Origin: Ramlibacter ginsenosidimutans
GTDB lineage: Bacteria > Pseudomonadota > Gammaproteobacteria > Burkholderiales > Burkholderiaceae_C
NCBI RefSeq assembly: GCF_016654015.1
Contig: NZ_JAEPWM010000004.1
Location: forward strand, 331,045-395,044
Direction: 5' to 3'
DNA length: 64,000 nt
The position numbers and the translations under genes are program-made. Positions 21,340 to 30,263 of this stretch are shown here, in pieces. The number at the start of each line of letters is the position of its first letter. The stretch's first letter is position 1. The notes beneath the pieces were generated by a model that saw only the letters and a list, made by a program, of their open reading frames with translations, made no database searches and had not been told where the DNA came from.

Positions 21340-23073
21340 ATGGCCGCTGTCGATCCGTTCACCGAAGCCTCCGCCGTCGCCCTGCCCGGCCTCGGCCGCG
21401 CGCTCGTGTCGGCCGGCAAGCTGGGGCAGAAGGCGGCGGAGGAGATCTACCGCAAGGCGCAGGCCAACCGCACGAGCTTCATCGCTGAACTCACAGGTTC
21501 GGGCGCGGTGTCGGCGGCCGATCTCGCCCACACCATGGGGACCGCCTTCGGCGCGCCCGTGCTGGACCTCGACGCAATCGACACGACGCGGCTGCCCAAG
21601 GGCCTGCTCGATCGCAAGATCTGCGCGGACTTCCGCATCGTCGTCCTGTCCAAGCGGAACAACCGCCTGATCGTCGCCACGGCCGATCCGTCGGACCAGT
21701 CCGCCGCCGAAAAGATCAAGTTCGCCACGCAGATGGGCGTGGACTGGATCATCGCGGAGTACGACAAGCTCACCAAGATGGTCGAGAGCCTCGGGACTTC
21801 GGCCACCGAGGCGATGGACAGCATCATCGGCGACGACTTCGAGTTCGACGAGTCGACGATCGACTCGACGATCGCCGAAGACGACGGCGCCGCGACCTCC
21901 GACGTCGACGACGCCCCGGTCGTCAAGTTCCTGCACAAGATGCTGCTGGACGCGATCGGCATGCGCGCCTCGGACCTGCACTTCGAACCGTACGAGCACA
22001 CCTACCGCGTGCGCTTCCGCATCGATGGCGAGTTGCGCGAGATCGCGTCGCCGCCAGTGGCCATCAAGGACAAGCTGGCCTCCCGCATCAAGGTGATCTC
22101 CCGCATGGACATCTCCGAGAAGCGGATCCCCCAGGACGGCCGGATGAAGCTGAAGGTCAGCGCCGAACGGGTGATCGACTTCCGGGTCTCGACCCTGCCC
22201 ACGCTGTTCGGCGAGAAGATCGTGATCCGTATCCTTGATCCGAGCAGCGCGCGCCTGGGCATCGAGGCCCTGGGCTACGAGCCCGAGGAGAAGGCACGGC
22301 TCATGGAGGCGATCGGCCGGCCCTACGGCATGATCCTGGTCACCGGCCCGACCGGCTCCGGCAAGACCGTGTCCCTGTACACCTGCCTGAACCTGCTGAA
22401 CAAGCCCGGCGTGAACATCTCCACCGCGGAGGACCCGTCGGAAATCGGGATGCCGGGCGTCAACCAGGTGAACGTGAACGAAAAGGCGGGACTCACCTTC
22501 GCGGCGGCGCTGAAGTCCTTCCTGCGCCAGGATCCGGACGTGATCATGGTCGGCGAAATCCGCGACCTGGAAACCGCCGACATTGCCATCAAGGCCGCCC
22601 AGACCGGCCACATGGTCATGTCCACGCTGCACACGAACGATGCCCCGGCGACCCTGACCCGGATGCGCAACATGGGCATCGCGCCGTTCAACATCGCGTC
22701 CTCGGTGATCCTGATCACGGCGCAGCGCCTGGCGCGCCGCCTGTGCGGGCAGTGCAAGAAGCCGATAGACATTCCGTACGAGACGCTGATCGACGCGGGC
22801 TTCAAGGAAGAACAGGTCGACGGCAGCTGGACGCCTTACCAGCCGGTCGGCTGCTCGGCCTGCAACAACGGCTACAAGGGCCGGGTCGGCATCTACCAGG
22901 TGATGCCCATCAGCGAGGACATGCAACGCATCATCCTGGCGGACGGCAGTGCGCTGGAGATCGCCGAGCAGGCCCGCAAGGAAGGCGTGCGCAGCTTGCG
23001 CGAATCCGGCCTGCACAAGGTCAGGCAGGGCATGACTTCCCTCGAGGAAGTCCTGGCCGTGACGAACGAATAA
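21340..23073 (+). CDS. pilB: type IV pilus extension ATPase PilB
   Basis: Cytoplasmic hexameric motor that drives pilin polymerisation. The protein is 577 residues. An N-terminal domain of about 180 residues (GspE N1/N2-like) ends in an acidic linker (DDFEFDESTIDS). The ATPase core has Walker A GPTGSGKT (336-343), Walker B VIMVGEIRD near 401-409 and the His box STLHTNDAP. Near the C-terminus two CxxC pairs (CGQC and CSAC) bind zinc. It is the first gene of pilB-pilC-pilD. The major pilin and other pil genes are elsewhere. Confidence 0.97.
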   Translation: MAAVDPFTEASAVALPGLGRALVSAGKLGQKAAEEIYRKAQANRTSFIAELTGSGAVSAADLAHTMGTAFGAPVLDLDAIDTTRLPKGLLDRKICADFRIVVLSKRNNRLIVATADPSDQSAAEKIKFATQMGVDWIIAEYDKLTKMVESLGTSATEAMDSIIGDDFEFDESTIDSTIAEDDGAATSDVDDAPVVKFLHKMLLDAIGMRASDLHFEPYEHTYRVRFRIDGELREIASPPVAIKDKLASRIKVISRMDISEKRIPQDGRMKLKVSAERVIDFRVSTLPTLFGEKIVIRILDPSSARLGIEALGYEPEEKARLMEAIGRPYGMILVTGPTGSGKTVSLYTCLNLLNKPGVNISTAEDPSEIGMPGVNQVNVNEKAGLTFAAALKSFLRQDPDVIMVGEIRDLETADIAIKAAQTGHMVMSTLHTNDAPATLTRMRNMGIAPFNIASSVILITAQRLARRLCGQCKKPIDIPYETLIDAGFKEEQVDGSWTPYQPVGCSACNNGYKGRVGIYQVMPISEDMQRIILADGSALEIAEQARKEGVRSLRESGLHKVRQGMTSLEEVLAVTNE

Positions 23074-23086
23074 CAGGGGAGCGCAG

Positions 23087-24295
23087 ATGGCCGCGACGGC
23101 AACCAAGGAATTCGTCTTCGAGTGGGAGGGACGGGACCGCAACGGCAAGTCCGTGCGGGGCGAGACGCGCGCCGCCGGCGAGAACCAGGTCATGGCGTCC
23201 CTGCGGCGCCAGGGCGTGTCGCCGCTGAAGATCAAGAAGCGCCGGATGCGCTCGGGCTCCAAGATCAAGCCGAAGGACATCGCGATCTTCACGCGCCAGC
23301 TCGCCACCATGATGAAGGCCGGCGTGCCCCTGCTGCAGTCCTTCGACATCGTGGGCCGCGGCAACGCCAACGCCAGCGTCACCAAGCTGCTGAACGACAT
23401 CCGCACCGACGTCGAGACCGGCACCTCGCTGTCGGCCGCGTTCCGCAAGTACCCGATGTACTTCGACAACCTCTACTGCAACCTGGTGGAAGCGGGCGAG
23501 GCCGCCGGTATCCTGGAAAGCCTGCTGGACCGGCTGGCGGTCTACATGGAGAAGACCGAGGCGATCAAGTCCAAGATCAAGTCGGCGCTGATGTACCCGA
23601 TCGCGGTGCTGGTGGTGGCCTTCGTCGTGGTGTCGGTGATCATGATCTTCGTGATCCCGGCCTTCAAGGAGGTGTTCACTTCCTTCGGCGCCGACCTGCC
23701 CGCGCCCACGCTGTTCGTGATCGCCGTGTCCGAAATCTTCGTCAAGTGGTGGTGGCTGATCTTCGGCGGCATCGGCGGCACGCTGTACTTCTTCATGCAG
23801 GCCTGGAAGCGCAACGAGCGGGTCCAGCAGTTCATGGACCGGCTGATGCTCAAGCTGCCCCTGTTCGGCAACCTGGTCTACAAGTCCGTGATCGCCCGCT
23901 GGACGCGCACGCTGGCCACCATGTTCGCCGCCGGCGTGCCGCTGGTGGAAGCGCTCGATTCCGTGGGCGGCGCCTCCGGCAACTCCGTCTACGCCATGGC
24001 CACGCAGAAGATCCAGCAGGAGGTGTCCACCGGCACCAGCCTGACCGCTGCCATGACCAACGCCAACGTGTTCCCGTCGATGGTGCTGCAGATGTGCGCC
24101 ATCGGCGAGGAGTCGGGCTCCATCGACCACATGCTGGGCAAGGCGGCGGACTTCTATGAAGCCGAAGTCGACGACATGGTGGCGGGCCTGTCCAGCCTGA
24201 TGGAGCCGATCATCATCGTGATCCTGGGTACCATCATCGGCGGCATCGTCGTGTCCATGTACCTGCCGATCTTCAAACTCGGTTCCGTCGTCTGA
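23087..24295 (+). CDS. pilC: type IV pilus inner-membrane platform protein PilC
   Basis: Polytopic platform that links the PilB motor to the pilin base. The protein is 402 residues with two T2SF domains, each containing a GxPLLQSFDIV- or GVPLVEALDSVG-type motif. Membrane segments lie at roughly 165-190, 215-235 and 370-395. It starts 13 nt after pilB with GGGGAG before the ATG, and its TGA shares one base with the pilD ATG. Confidence 0.97.
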   Translation: MAATATKEFVFEWEGRDRNGKSVRGETRAAGENQVMASLRRQGVSPLKIKKRRMRSGSKIKPKDIAIFTRQLATMMKAGVPLLQSFDIVGRGNANASVTKLLNDIRTDVETGTSLSAAFRKYPMYFDNLYCNLVEAGEAAGILESLLDRLAVYMEKTEAIKSKIKSALMYPIAVLVVAFVVVSVIMIFVIPAFKEVFTSFGADLPAPTLFVIAVSEIFVKWWWLIFGGIGGTLYFFMQAWKRNERVQQFMDRLMLKLPLFGNLVYKSVIARWTRTLATMFAAGVPLVEALDSVGGASGNSVYAMATQKIQQEVSTGTSLTAAMTNANVFPSMVLQMCAIGEESGSIDHMLGKAADFYEAEVDDMVAGLSSLMEPIIIVILGTIIGGIVVSMYLPIFKLGSVV

Positions 24296-25167
24296 TGCTG
24301 CTGCCTGCAAGTCTCGAGGCGGCGATCCTCGCCGCCATCTTCGGCCTGTTGATCGGAAGCTTCCTCAACGTCGTCATCTATCGCTTCCCGAAGATGCTGG
24401 AGCGGCAGTGGGCCGCCGAATGCGCGGACTTCACCGGCCAGCCCGCGAAGGAGGAAGCGGAGCCCGTGTTCAACCTGGTGGCGCCGCGCTCGCGCTGCCC
24501 GCATTGCGGCCACCAGATCCGCTGGTACGAGAACATCCCCGTGGTGAGCTGGCTCGCCCTGCGCGGGCGCTGCTCGCAGTGCAAGGCGCGCATCAGCGTG
24601 CGCTACCCGGTCGTGGAGGTCGTGACGGCGGCCTTCTTCTTCCTGTGCGGCGAGCGCTGGGGCCTGGGCCTGCAGGCCGCCGCGTGGGCCGCCTTCGCCG
24701 CCCTGCTGATCTGCCTGTTCCTGATCGACATGGACACGCAGATCCTGCCCGACGACCTGAACTACACCTTGCTGTGGCTCGGCCTGCTCGCCTCCGCGGC
24801 AGGCTGGACCGTGCCGCTCGCCTCCGCGGTGTGGGGCGCGGCGCTCGGCTACGGCGTGTTCTGGCTCATCTTCCAGCTGTTCAAGCTGGCCACCGGCAAG
24901 GAAGGCATGGGCTACGGGGACTTCAAGTTGTTGGCCGCGCTCGGCGCCTGGCTAGGCGCGCCCTACCTGGTGGCGATCATCCTGCTGTCATCCATCGTCG
25001 GCGCGGCGATCGGCATCCTGCTGCTGTTCGTGGGCAAGCTGGCCAACAAGGACATCCCCATGCCCTTCGGCCCCTACCTGGCGGGTGCAGGCCTGCTGGC
25101 GCTGGCGCTCAGCCCGGCCGCCATGCCGGCCCTGCTGCCCTTCGCCTTCCCCTTCGGCGCACACTGA
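24295..25167 (+). CDS. pilD: prepilin peptidase / N-methyltransferase PilD
   Basis: Membrane aspartyl protease that cleaves the leader of type IV prepilins and type II pseudopilins and methylates the new N-terminus. The protein is 290 residues with seven to eight hydrophobic segments. The cytoplasmic zinc-type loop has CPHCGHQIRWYENIPVVSW and CSQC. Catalytic Asp residues are in LIDMDTQILPDD and GYGDFK. The ATG overlaps the pilC stop by one base. Confidence 0.97.
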   Translation: MLLPASLEAAILAAIFGLLIGSFLNVVIYRFPKMLERQWAAECADFTGQPAKEEAEPVFNLVAPRSRCPHCGHQIRWYENIPVVSWLALRGRCSQCKARISVRYPVVEVVTAAFFFLCGERWGLGLQAAAWAAFAALLICLFLIDMDTQILPDDLNYTLLWLGLLASAAGWTVPLASAVWGAALGYGVFWLIFQLFKLATGKEGMGYGDFKLLAALGAWLGAPYLVAIILLSSIVGAAIGILLLFVGKLANKDIPMPFGPYLAGAGLLALALSPAAMPALLPFAFPFGAH

Positions 25168-25175
25168 GGCAGCGC

Positions 25176-25778
25176 ATGGCCGCGCGCATCGGCCTCACCG
25201 GCGGCATCGGCAGCGGCAAGAGCACCGTGCTGGCGATGCTGCAGGCGTTGGGCGCCGCGGCCATCGATGCCGACGCGATCTCGCGTGCAACGACGGCCTC
25301 GGGCGGCGCGGCGATAGTCGCGATCCGCGCGCGCTTCGGCCCGGAGTTCGTCACTGCCGACGGCGCGCTGGACCGGGCCCGCATGCGCCAACGCGCCTAT
25401 GCCCATCCGGAGGCGCGGCGCGAACTGGAGCAGATCATCCATCCGCTGGTGGGCGAGGAAGTCGCGCGCCAGGTGGACGCGGCGCTGGCGGCCGGCGCGC
25501 GCTGCATCGTCTTCGACATCCCCTTGCTGGTGGAGTCGGGCCGCTGGCGCCAGCAGGTCGACCGCGTGCTGGTCGTCGACTGCTCGCCCGAGACGCAGGT
25601 GGCTCGCGTGGTGGCGCGCAGCGGCCTGGCTCCGGACGAGGTCCGCGCGATCATCGCGGCGCAGGCGCCGCGCGCGCTGCGGCTCGCCGCGGCCGACCTG
25701 GTGATCTGCAACGAGGGACTCACGCTGGAAGCACTGCGGTACGAAGTGGAACAGGCGGCGCGGAGCTTCGGGCTATGA
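25176..25778 (+). CDS. coaE: dephospho-CoA kinase
   Basis: Last step of coenzyme A synthesis, phosphorylating the 3'-OH of dephospho-CoA. The protein is 200 residues. The P-loop is GLTGGIGSGKST at the N-terminus; DADAISR and the substrate-lid region IIHPLVGEEV follow. It starts 8 nt after pilD and so shares the pil transcript, an arrangement widely seen in proteobacteria. Confidence 0.96.
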   Translation: MAARIGLTGGIGSGKSTVLAMLQALGAAAIDADAISRATTASGGAAIVAIRARFGPEFVTADGALDRARMRQRAYAHPEARRELEQIIHPLVGEEVARQVDAALAAGARCIVFDIPLLVESGRWRQQVDRVLVVDCSPETQVARVVARSGLAPDEVRAIIAAQAPRALRLAAADLVICNEGLTLEALRYEVEQAARSFGL

Positions 25779-25818
25779 TGGCGCCCTGCTCCTGGCCCCT
25801 GCCGTCCACCGTCCGCGC

Positions 25819-26571
25819 GTGATCCTCTACGAATACCCCTTCAACGAACGCATCCGGACCTACCTGCGGCTGGAACACCTGTTCCGCCGCCTGGGCGAGC
25901 TGATTCCCCGCAGCCATCCGCTGGACCACCACTATGCGCTCGCGACCATCTTCGAAGTGATGGACGTGGCGGCGCGCGCGGACCTGAAGTCCGACGTGCT
26001 GAAGGACCTGGAGCGTCAGAAGCAGCAGCTCAACGCCTACCGCGGCAATCCGGCGATCTCCGAGCAGGCGCTCGATGGCGTGATCCGGCAGCTGGAGACC
26101 TGCTTCAGCGCGGTCAACGGCACGCCGGGCAAGGCGGGCCAGTCGCTCACCGAGAACGAGTGGCTCATGAGCATCCGCAGCCGCGCCGGCATTCCCGGAG
26201 GCACCTGCGAGTTCGACCTGCCGGCCTATTACGCGTGGCAGCACCTGCCAGCGGAGCAGCGGCGCGCCGACCTCGAGCGCTGGGCCAACACGCTGGCGCC
26301 GCTCGCCGAGTCCATCCACCAGCTGCTGCGCCTGCTGCGCGATTCGGGCGCGCCGCAGAAGGTGATGGCCGCGGGCGGCCAGCTGCAGCAGACGCTGCCG
26401 CAGGGCCGCACCTTCCAGCTGCTGCGCCTGCGCATCGACGAGTCGCTCGGCGTGGTGCCGGAAATCAGCGGCAACCGCCTCATCGTGTCGGTGCGGCTCA
26501 TGCGCCAGGACAACGACAAGATGCTCGCGAGCACCGAGAACACGCCGTTCGAACTCACGCTCTGCGCCTGA
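25819..26571 (+). CDS. zapD: cell division protein ZapD
   Basis: A 250-residue FtsZ-bundling protein (formerly DUF1342/YacF) that stabilises the Z-ring. The N-terminus [21 protein letters not shown], the basic FtsZ-contacting surface and [23 protein letters not shown] are conserved. The start is GTG 25819. It lies between coaE and yacG as usual. Confidence 0.95.
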   Translation: MILYEYPFNERIRTYLRLEHLFRRLGELIPRSHPLDHHYALATIFEVMDVAARADLKSDVLKDLERQKQQLNAYRGNPAISEQALDGVIRQLETCFSAVNGTPGKAGQSLTENEWLMSIRSRAGIPGGTCEFDLPAYYAWQHLPAEQRRADLERWANTLAPLAESIHQLLRLLRDSGAPQKVMAAGGQLQQTLPQGRTFQLLRLRIDESLGVVPEISGNRLIVSVRLMRQDNDKMLASTENTPFELTLCA

Positions 26572-26582
26572 CTCCAAGCGCC

Positions 26583-26789
26583 ATGGCTACCCGTGCCGAG
26601 AAAGCTCGCATCGTGCGCTGCCCCGCCTGCGGCGGCGACAGCGTGTACGCACCCAGCAATCCCTACCGGCCCTTCTGCAGCGGACGCTGCAAGGGCATCG
26701 ACTTCGGCGCCTGGGCCAGCGAAACGTTCCGTGTGCCCGATCCGGCTCCACCGGACGATTTGCCGTTCGGCGATCCGAAGGAGCAGTAG
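26583..26789 (+). CDS. yacG: zinc-binding DNA gyrase inhibitor YacG
   Basis: A 68-residue protein with a four-Cys zinc site, CPAC (residues 13-16) and CSGRC (32-36), typical of YacG, which in E. coli binds GyrB and inhibits gyrase. The acidic, Pro-rich tail ([12 protein letters not shown]) is normal. It starts 11 nt after zapD, and a palindromic repeat begins 35 nt after its stop. Confidence 0.93.
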   Translation: MATRAEKARIVRCPACGGDSVYAPSNPYRPFCSGRCKGIDFGAWASETFRVPDPAPPDDLPFGDPKEQ

Positions 26790-26824
26790 GCGCTCGGCTG
26801 GCGCGAGCGCTTCACCGGGCAGGA

Positions 26825-26929
26825 GAACGCAGAGGACGCAAAGGTTACGCAGAGGACGCAGAGAAAACCTTTGAAGGCTTTCCGTTTTCCCTCTGCGTTC
26901 TCTGCGTAACCTCTGCGCACTCTGCGTTC
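26825..26929. repeat. palindromic ACGCAGAGG-unit repeat, copy 3
   Basis: A 105-bp inverted repeat in the 153-nt gap between the convergent yacG and Nudix genes. The left 41 nt are identical to copies 2 and 4. The inner part (CCTTTGAAGG) is shared with copy 2. It ends 13 nt from the Nudix hydrolase stop, so it could act as a two-way 3' hairpin. Confidence 0.92.
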
Positions 26930-26942
26930 ACCTTGCCCGTGC

Positions 26943-27419
26943 TCACACCCAGTACGTGTCCCCCACGAACCCGCGCTCCTGCGCGAACCACGCGAGCACC
27001 GGCACGGTTCCCGGCAGCACCGGCTGCACCGTGACCGGCAGTTGCTGCCAGGCGTACTGCTGGCCTTCGTGCATGTGGAGGGTGCCGGTCCAGTCGTGGA
27101 CCTTGCAGAAGTTCAGCCGTACCAGCGCGTGCGGGTAGTCCACGCGCTCCACGTGCCACGGATGCACCGCCCCGATGGTGATGCCGATCTCTTCCTGCAG
27201 TTCGCGGCGTAGCGCCTGCTCCACGGTTTCGCCGGGCTCGACCTTGCCGCCGGGGAATTCCCAGTAGCCCTCGTACACCTTGCCGGGTGGACGCGAGGTG
27301 AGCAGGAAGGCGCCGTCGGGGCGGATCAGCACGCCGACGGCGACTTCGACTTCCTTGCGCTCGGGACCGCCCTCGCGCGGGCGATCGCCATCGGCCACGA
27401 GGACACCTGCAGTACTCAC
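26943..27419 (-). CDS. MutT-type Nudix hydrolase (8-oxo-dGTP diphosphatase-like)
   Basis: A 158-residue Nudix enzyme that probably removes oxidised dGTP from the nucleotide pool. VEVAVGVLIRPDGAFLL, the Nudix box GGKVEPGETVEQALRRELQEE-IG and a conserved NFCKV segment match MutT. GTG 27419 overlaps the stop of the upstream ATPase gene (GTGA), the conserved position in this gene order. The fold begins about 20 residues in. The substrate is inferred from the family. Confidence 0.88.
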   Translation of the reverse strand: MSTAGVLVADGDRPREGGPERKEVEVAVGVLIRPDGAFLLTSRPPGKVYEGYWEFPGGKVEPGETVEQALRRELQEEIGITIGAVHPWHVERVDYPHALVRLNFCKVHDWTGTLHMHEGQQYAWQQLPVTVQPVLPGTVPVLAWFAQERGFVGDTYWV

Positions 27420-28288
27420 GCGTGATGCCGTCCCGCGTAGTCGCGGGCGAACTGGTAGGCCACGCGGCCGCTGCGCGAGGCGCGTTCCAGCGCCCAGACC
27501 AGCGCCTCCGGGCGGGCCGCCTCGATGTCCGCGGCGGGCACGCCGAAGTGCTGCAGCCAGGTCGCACAGATGTGCAGGTACTCCTCCTGGCTGAACGGAT
27601 AGAAGCTCACCCACAGGCCGAAGCGCTCGGACAGCGAGATCTTTTCCTCCACCACTTCGCCCGGATGCACCTCGCCGTCGTCCGTGTGCTTGTAGGTGAG
27701 GTTCTCCTTCATGTACTCGGGCAGCAGGTGGCGCCGGTTGCTGGTCGCATAGATCAGCACGTTGGGCGTCGCCGCGGCCACCGAGCCGTCGAGGATGGAC
27801 TTCAGCGCCTTGTAGCCCGGCTCGCCCTCCTCGAAGGAGAGGTCGTCGCAGAAGACCATGAACTTCTCGGGCCGCGCCGACACCACGTCGATCACGTCCG
27901 GCAGGTCCACCATGTCGGCCTTGTCGATCTCGATCAGCCGCAAGCCCTGCTTCGCATACGCATTCAGGCAGGCCTTCACCAGCGAGGACTTCCCGGTGCC
28001 GCGCGCGCCGGTCAGCAACACGTTGTTGGCGGGATGCCCGTGCACGAACTGCTCGGTGTTGCGCTGGATTTTCTCCTTCTGCGGCTCGATCTCCTTCAGG
28101 TCCTCGAGGCGGATGTCCGCCACGTGCTTCACCGGCTCCAGCACGCCATGGCCGCTGGCACGCTTGCGATAGCGCCAAGCGATGGCGGCGTTCCAGTCGG
28201 GGGCGGACAGCGGCTGCGGCAGCACGGCCTCGAGGCGGTCCAGCAGTTGCATGGCGCGGGAGATGAGCGCGTCGAAATTCTGGCTCAC
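27416..28288 (-). CDS. DUF815-type ATP-binding protein
   Basis: A 290-residue P-loop protein of the DUF815/AAA family. The Walker A motif is GARGTGKSSLVKA near residue 95; Walker B-like FMVFCDDLSFEEGE and sensor IYATSNRRHL follow. Its biochemical role is not established. GTG 28288 starts MSQNFDALISRAMQLLDRLE. It overlaps the Nudix gene and lies 59 nt after argJ. Confidence 0.88.
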   Translation of the reverse strand: MSQNFDALISRAMQLLDRLEAVLPQPLSAPDWNAAIAWRYRKRASGHGVLEPVKHVADIRLEDLKEIEPQKEKIQRNTEQFVHGHPANNVLLTGARGTGKSSLVKACLNAYAKQGLRLIEIDKADMVDLPDVIDVVSARPEKFMVFCDDLSFEEGEPGYKALKSILDGSVAAATPNVLIYATSNRRHLLPEYMKENLTYKHTDDGEVHPGEVVEEKISLSERFGLWVSFYPFSQEEYLHICATWLQHFGVPAADIEAARPEALVWALERASRSGRVAYQFARDYAGRHHA

Positions 28289-28347
28289 GGGGTTTCTTTC
28301 TTGGCAACGGGTGCCGCCCCTCCCTCCGGGAGAGGCCGGGTGGTGGA

Positions 28348-29574
28348 TCAGGACCTGTAGTCGGCGTTGATGGTGACGTACTCGTGGCTGAAGTCGCAGG
28401 TCCAGACCTGGTCGAACGCTTCGCCGCGCCCGAGCGCCACGCGCACGGTGATCTCCGACTGCTTCATCACGCGCTGGCCATCCTCTTCGCGATAGGACGG
28501 ATTGCGGCCGCCGCGCGTGGCCACGTGCACGTCGTCGAGGAACAGCTCGATGTGCGCCTGGTCCAGGTCCTCGATTCCGGCGTAGCCCACGGCGGCGAGG
28601 ATGCGGCCCAGGTTGGGATCGCTCGCGAAGAAGGCGGTCTTCACCAGCGGCGAGTGCGCGATGGCGTACGCCACCTGCCGGCACTCCGCGGCCGTGCGGC
28701 CGCCCTCGACCCGCACCGTGATGAACTTGGTCGCGCCCTCGCCGTCGCGCACGATCGCCTGCGCGAGCTGGCGTGCGACCTCCAGCATCGCGCCCTTGAG
28801 CGCGGCGCCGGCGGCCGTGTGCAGCGAGGTGATCACGGGATGCCGGGCCTTGTTGGTGGCGACCACGATGAAAGAGTCGTTGGTGGAGGTGTCGCCATCC
28901 ACCGTGACGCGGTTGAACGAGCCCTCGGCCAGCTCGAACGCGAGCTCCGGCAGCAGCCGTGGATCGATCTGCGCATCGGTGGCCAGGAAGCCCAGCATCG
29001 TGGCCATGTTGGGGCGGATCATGCCGGCGCCCTTGCTGATGCCGGTGATCGTCACCGTCGCGCCCTCGACCTGCACCTGCCGGCTGAACGCCTTGGGCAC
29101 GGTGTCCGTGGTCATGATGCCTTCGGCGGCGCGCAGCCAGTGGTCCGGGCGCGCGTCGGCCAGGGCGGCGGGCAGGCCCTTCTCGATGCGGTCCACCGGC
29201 AGCGGCTCCATGATCACGCCCGTCGAAAACGGCAGGACCTGCTCGGGCGCGACATTCAGCAGGCGGGCGGCGGCGACGCAGGTGGCGCGGGCGCGCACCA
29301 GGCCGTCTTCGCCCGTGCCGGCGTTGGCATTGCCGGTGTTGATCACCATCGCGCGGATGTCGCCGCGCGCCAGGTGCTCGCGGCAGACCTGCACCGGCGC
29401 AGCGCAGAAGCGGTTGCGCGTGAACACGCCGCCGACGGCGGCGCCTTCGTCCAGCAGGAACACGGTGAGGTCCTTGCGGTTGGCCTTGCGGATCCCCGCC
29501 TCGGCGACGCCGATGCGCACGCCCGGGACGGCGTGCAGCGATTCCGCGCGCGGGGCGCTCAGGTTCACGGGCAT
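28348..29574 (-). CDS. argJ: bifunctional ornithine acetyltransferase / N-acetylglutamate synthase
   Basis: Recycles the acetyl group from N-acetylornithine to glutamate in arginine synthesis and may also use acetyl-CoA. The protein is 408 residues and is made as a precursor that cuts itself before the catalytic Thr in NMATMLGFL (about residue 190). [23 protein letters not shown] and [11 protein letters not shown] are further family motifs. The start is ATG 29574 with GGAGG-like sequence upstream. The start of argH, another arginine gene, lies at the other end of this window. Confidence 0.97.
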   Translation of the reverse strand: MPVNLSAPRAESLHAVPGVRIGVAEAGIRKANRKDLTVFLLDEGAAVGGVFTRNRFCAAPVQVCREHLARGDIRAMVINTGNANAGTGEDGLVRARATCVAAARLLNVAPEQVLPFSTGVIMEPLPVDRIEKGLPAALADARPDHWLRAAEGIMTTDTVPKAFSRQVQVEGATVTITGISKGAGMIRPNMATMLGFLATDAQIDPRLLPELAFELAEGSFNRVTVDGDTSTNDSFIVVATNKARHPVITSLHTAAGAALKGAMLEVARQLAQAIVRDGEGATKFITVRVEGGRTAAECRQVAYAIAHSPLVKTAFFASDPNLGRILAAVGYAGIEDLDQAHIELFLDDVHVATRGGRNPSYREEDGQRVMKQSEITVRVALGRGEAFDQVWTCDFSHEYVTINADYRS

Positions 29575-29592
29575 GGAGGACCTTTGTCGAGA

Positions 29593-29622
29593 GAAGTGGG
29601 AAGCGGAGAAATGGGAAGCGGA
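29593..29622. repeat. two tandem 15-bp units
   Basis: Two head-to-tail copies of GAAGTGGGAAGCGGA (second copy GAAATGGGAAGCGGA, one change) in the 69-nt gap between the rhodanese gene and argJ. No function can be read from it. Confidence 0.7.
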
Positions 29623-29643
29623 AGACGGGCGCGCGGCGCCCTG

Positions 29644-30081
29644 TCAGTTCTGGCGCCAGGGCAGGCCGCGCAGGCGCCAGCCGCCCTTGCGGCCGCGGTG
29701 CCCCTGCTCGTCGGCGTCGCCCTCGAAGCCTTCCAGGATGTTGTAGGCCTCGACGCCCTGCTGCGTGGCGAGCTTCGCCGCGGCGATGGAGCGCACGCCG
29801 CTGCGGCAAAGCAGCACGACCTTCTTGCCCGAGGGCACGGCTTGGCGGATGCGCGCGCCGAAGTCGGGATCGACCTGCATGCCGGGCCACTGCTTCCACG
29901 CCAGCGGCACCGCGCCCGGCACGAAGCCCACCCACTCGCGCTCGGCATCGGTACGCACATCCACCAGCACGGCCTCGCCCGCCTGCCACCAGCGGCAAGC
30001 CAGCTCGGGCGTGACATCACCCGCATAGCCTTCGGCGGGCCGCGGCTGATCGCGATCGGGAGAAGGGACGGGGGCGTTCAT
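29644..30081 (-). CDS. rhodanese-like sulfurtransferase domain protein
   Basis: A 145-residue single rhodanese domain. The active-site loop CRSGVRS carries the catalytic Cys, and the preceding VLVDVRTDAEREWVGFVPGA is the CDC25/rhodanese-type signature. The C-terminal tail (RGRKGGWRLRGLPWRQ) is basic. Its sulfur acceptor is unknown. It is cytoplasmic, with no signal peptide, and 69 nt upstream of argJ. Confidence 0.88.
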   Translation of the reverse strand: MNAPVPSPDRDQPRPAEGYAGDVTPELACRWWQAGEAVLVDVRTDAEREWVGFVPGAVPLAWKQWPGMQVDPDFGARIRQAVPSGKKVVLLCRSGVRSIAAAKLATQQGVEAYNILEGFEGDADEQGHRGRKGGWRLRGLPWRQN

Positions 30082-30136
30082 GCCCCGATTTTGCCACCCG
30101 GCGAAAGCGGCGGAGCGCCAGCGCTATCGGGCAACG

Positions 30137-30240
30137 GAACGCAGAGGACGCAAAGGTTACGCAGAGGACGCAGAGAAGACTTTCAAGGAAATCGGTTTCC
30201 CTTCTGCGCTCTCTGCGTAATCTCTGCGTCCTCTGCGTTC
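30137..30240. repeat. palindromic ACGCAGAGG-unit repeat, copy 4
   Basis: A 104-bp inverted repeat between two minus-strand genes, starting 23 nt past the stop codon of the fumarylacetoacetate-hydrolase-family gene. The left 41 nt are identical to copies 2 and 3. The right arm has several compensating and non-compensating changes. Confidence 0.92.
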
Positions 30241-30263
30241 TCCTGGCCGCCAAGACGCTCCGC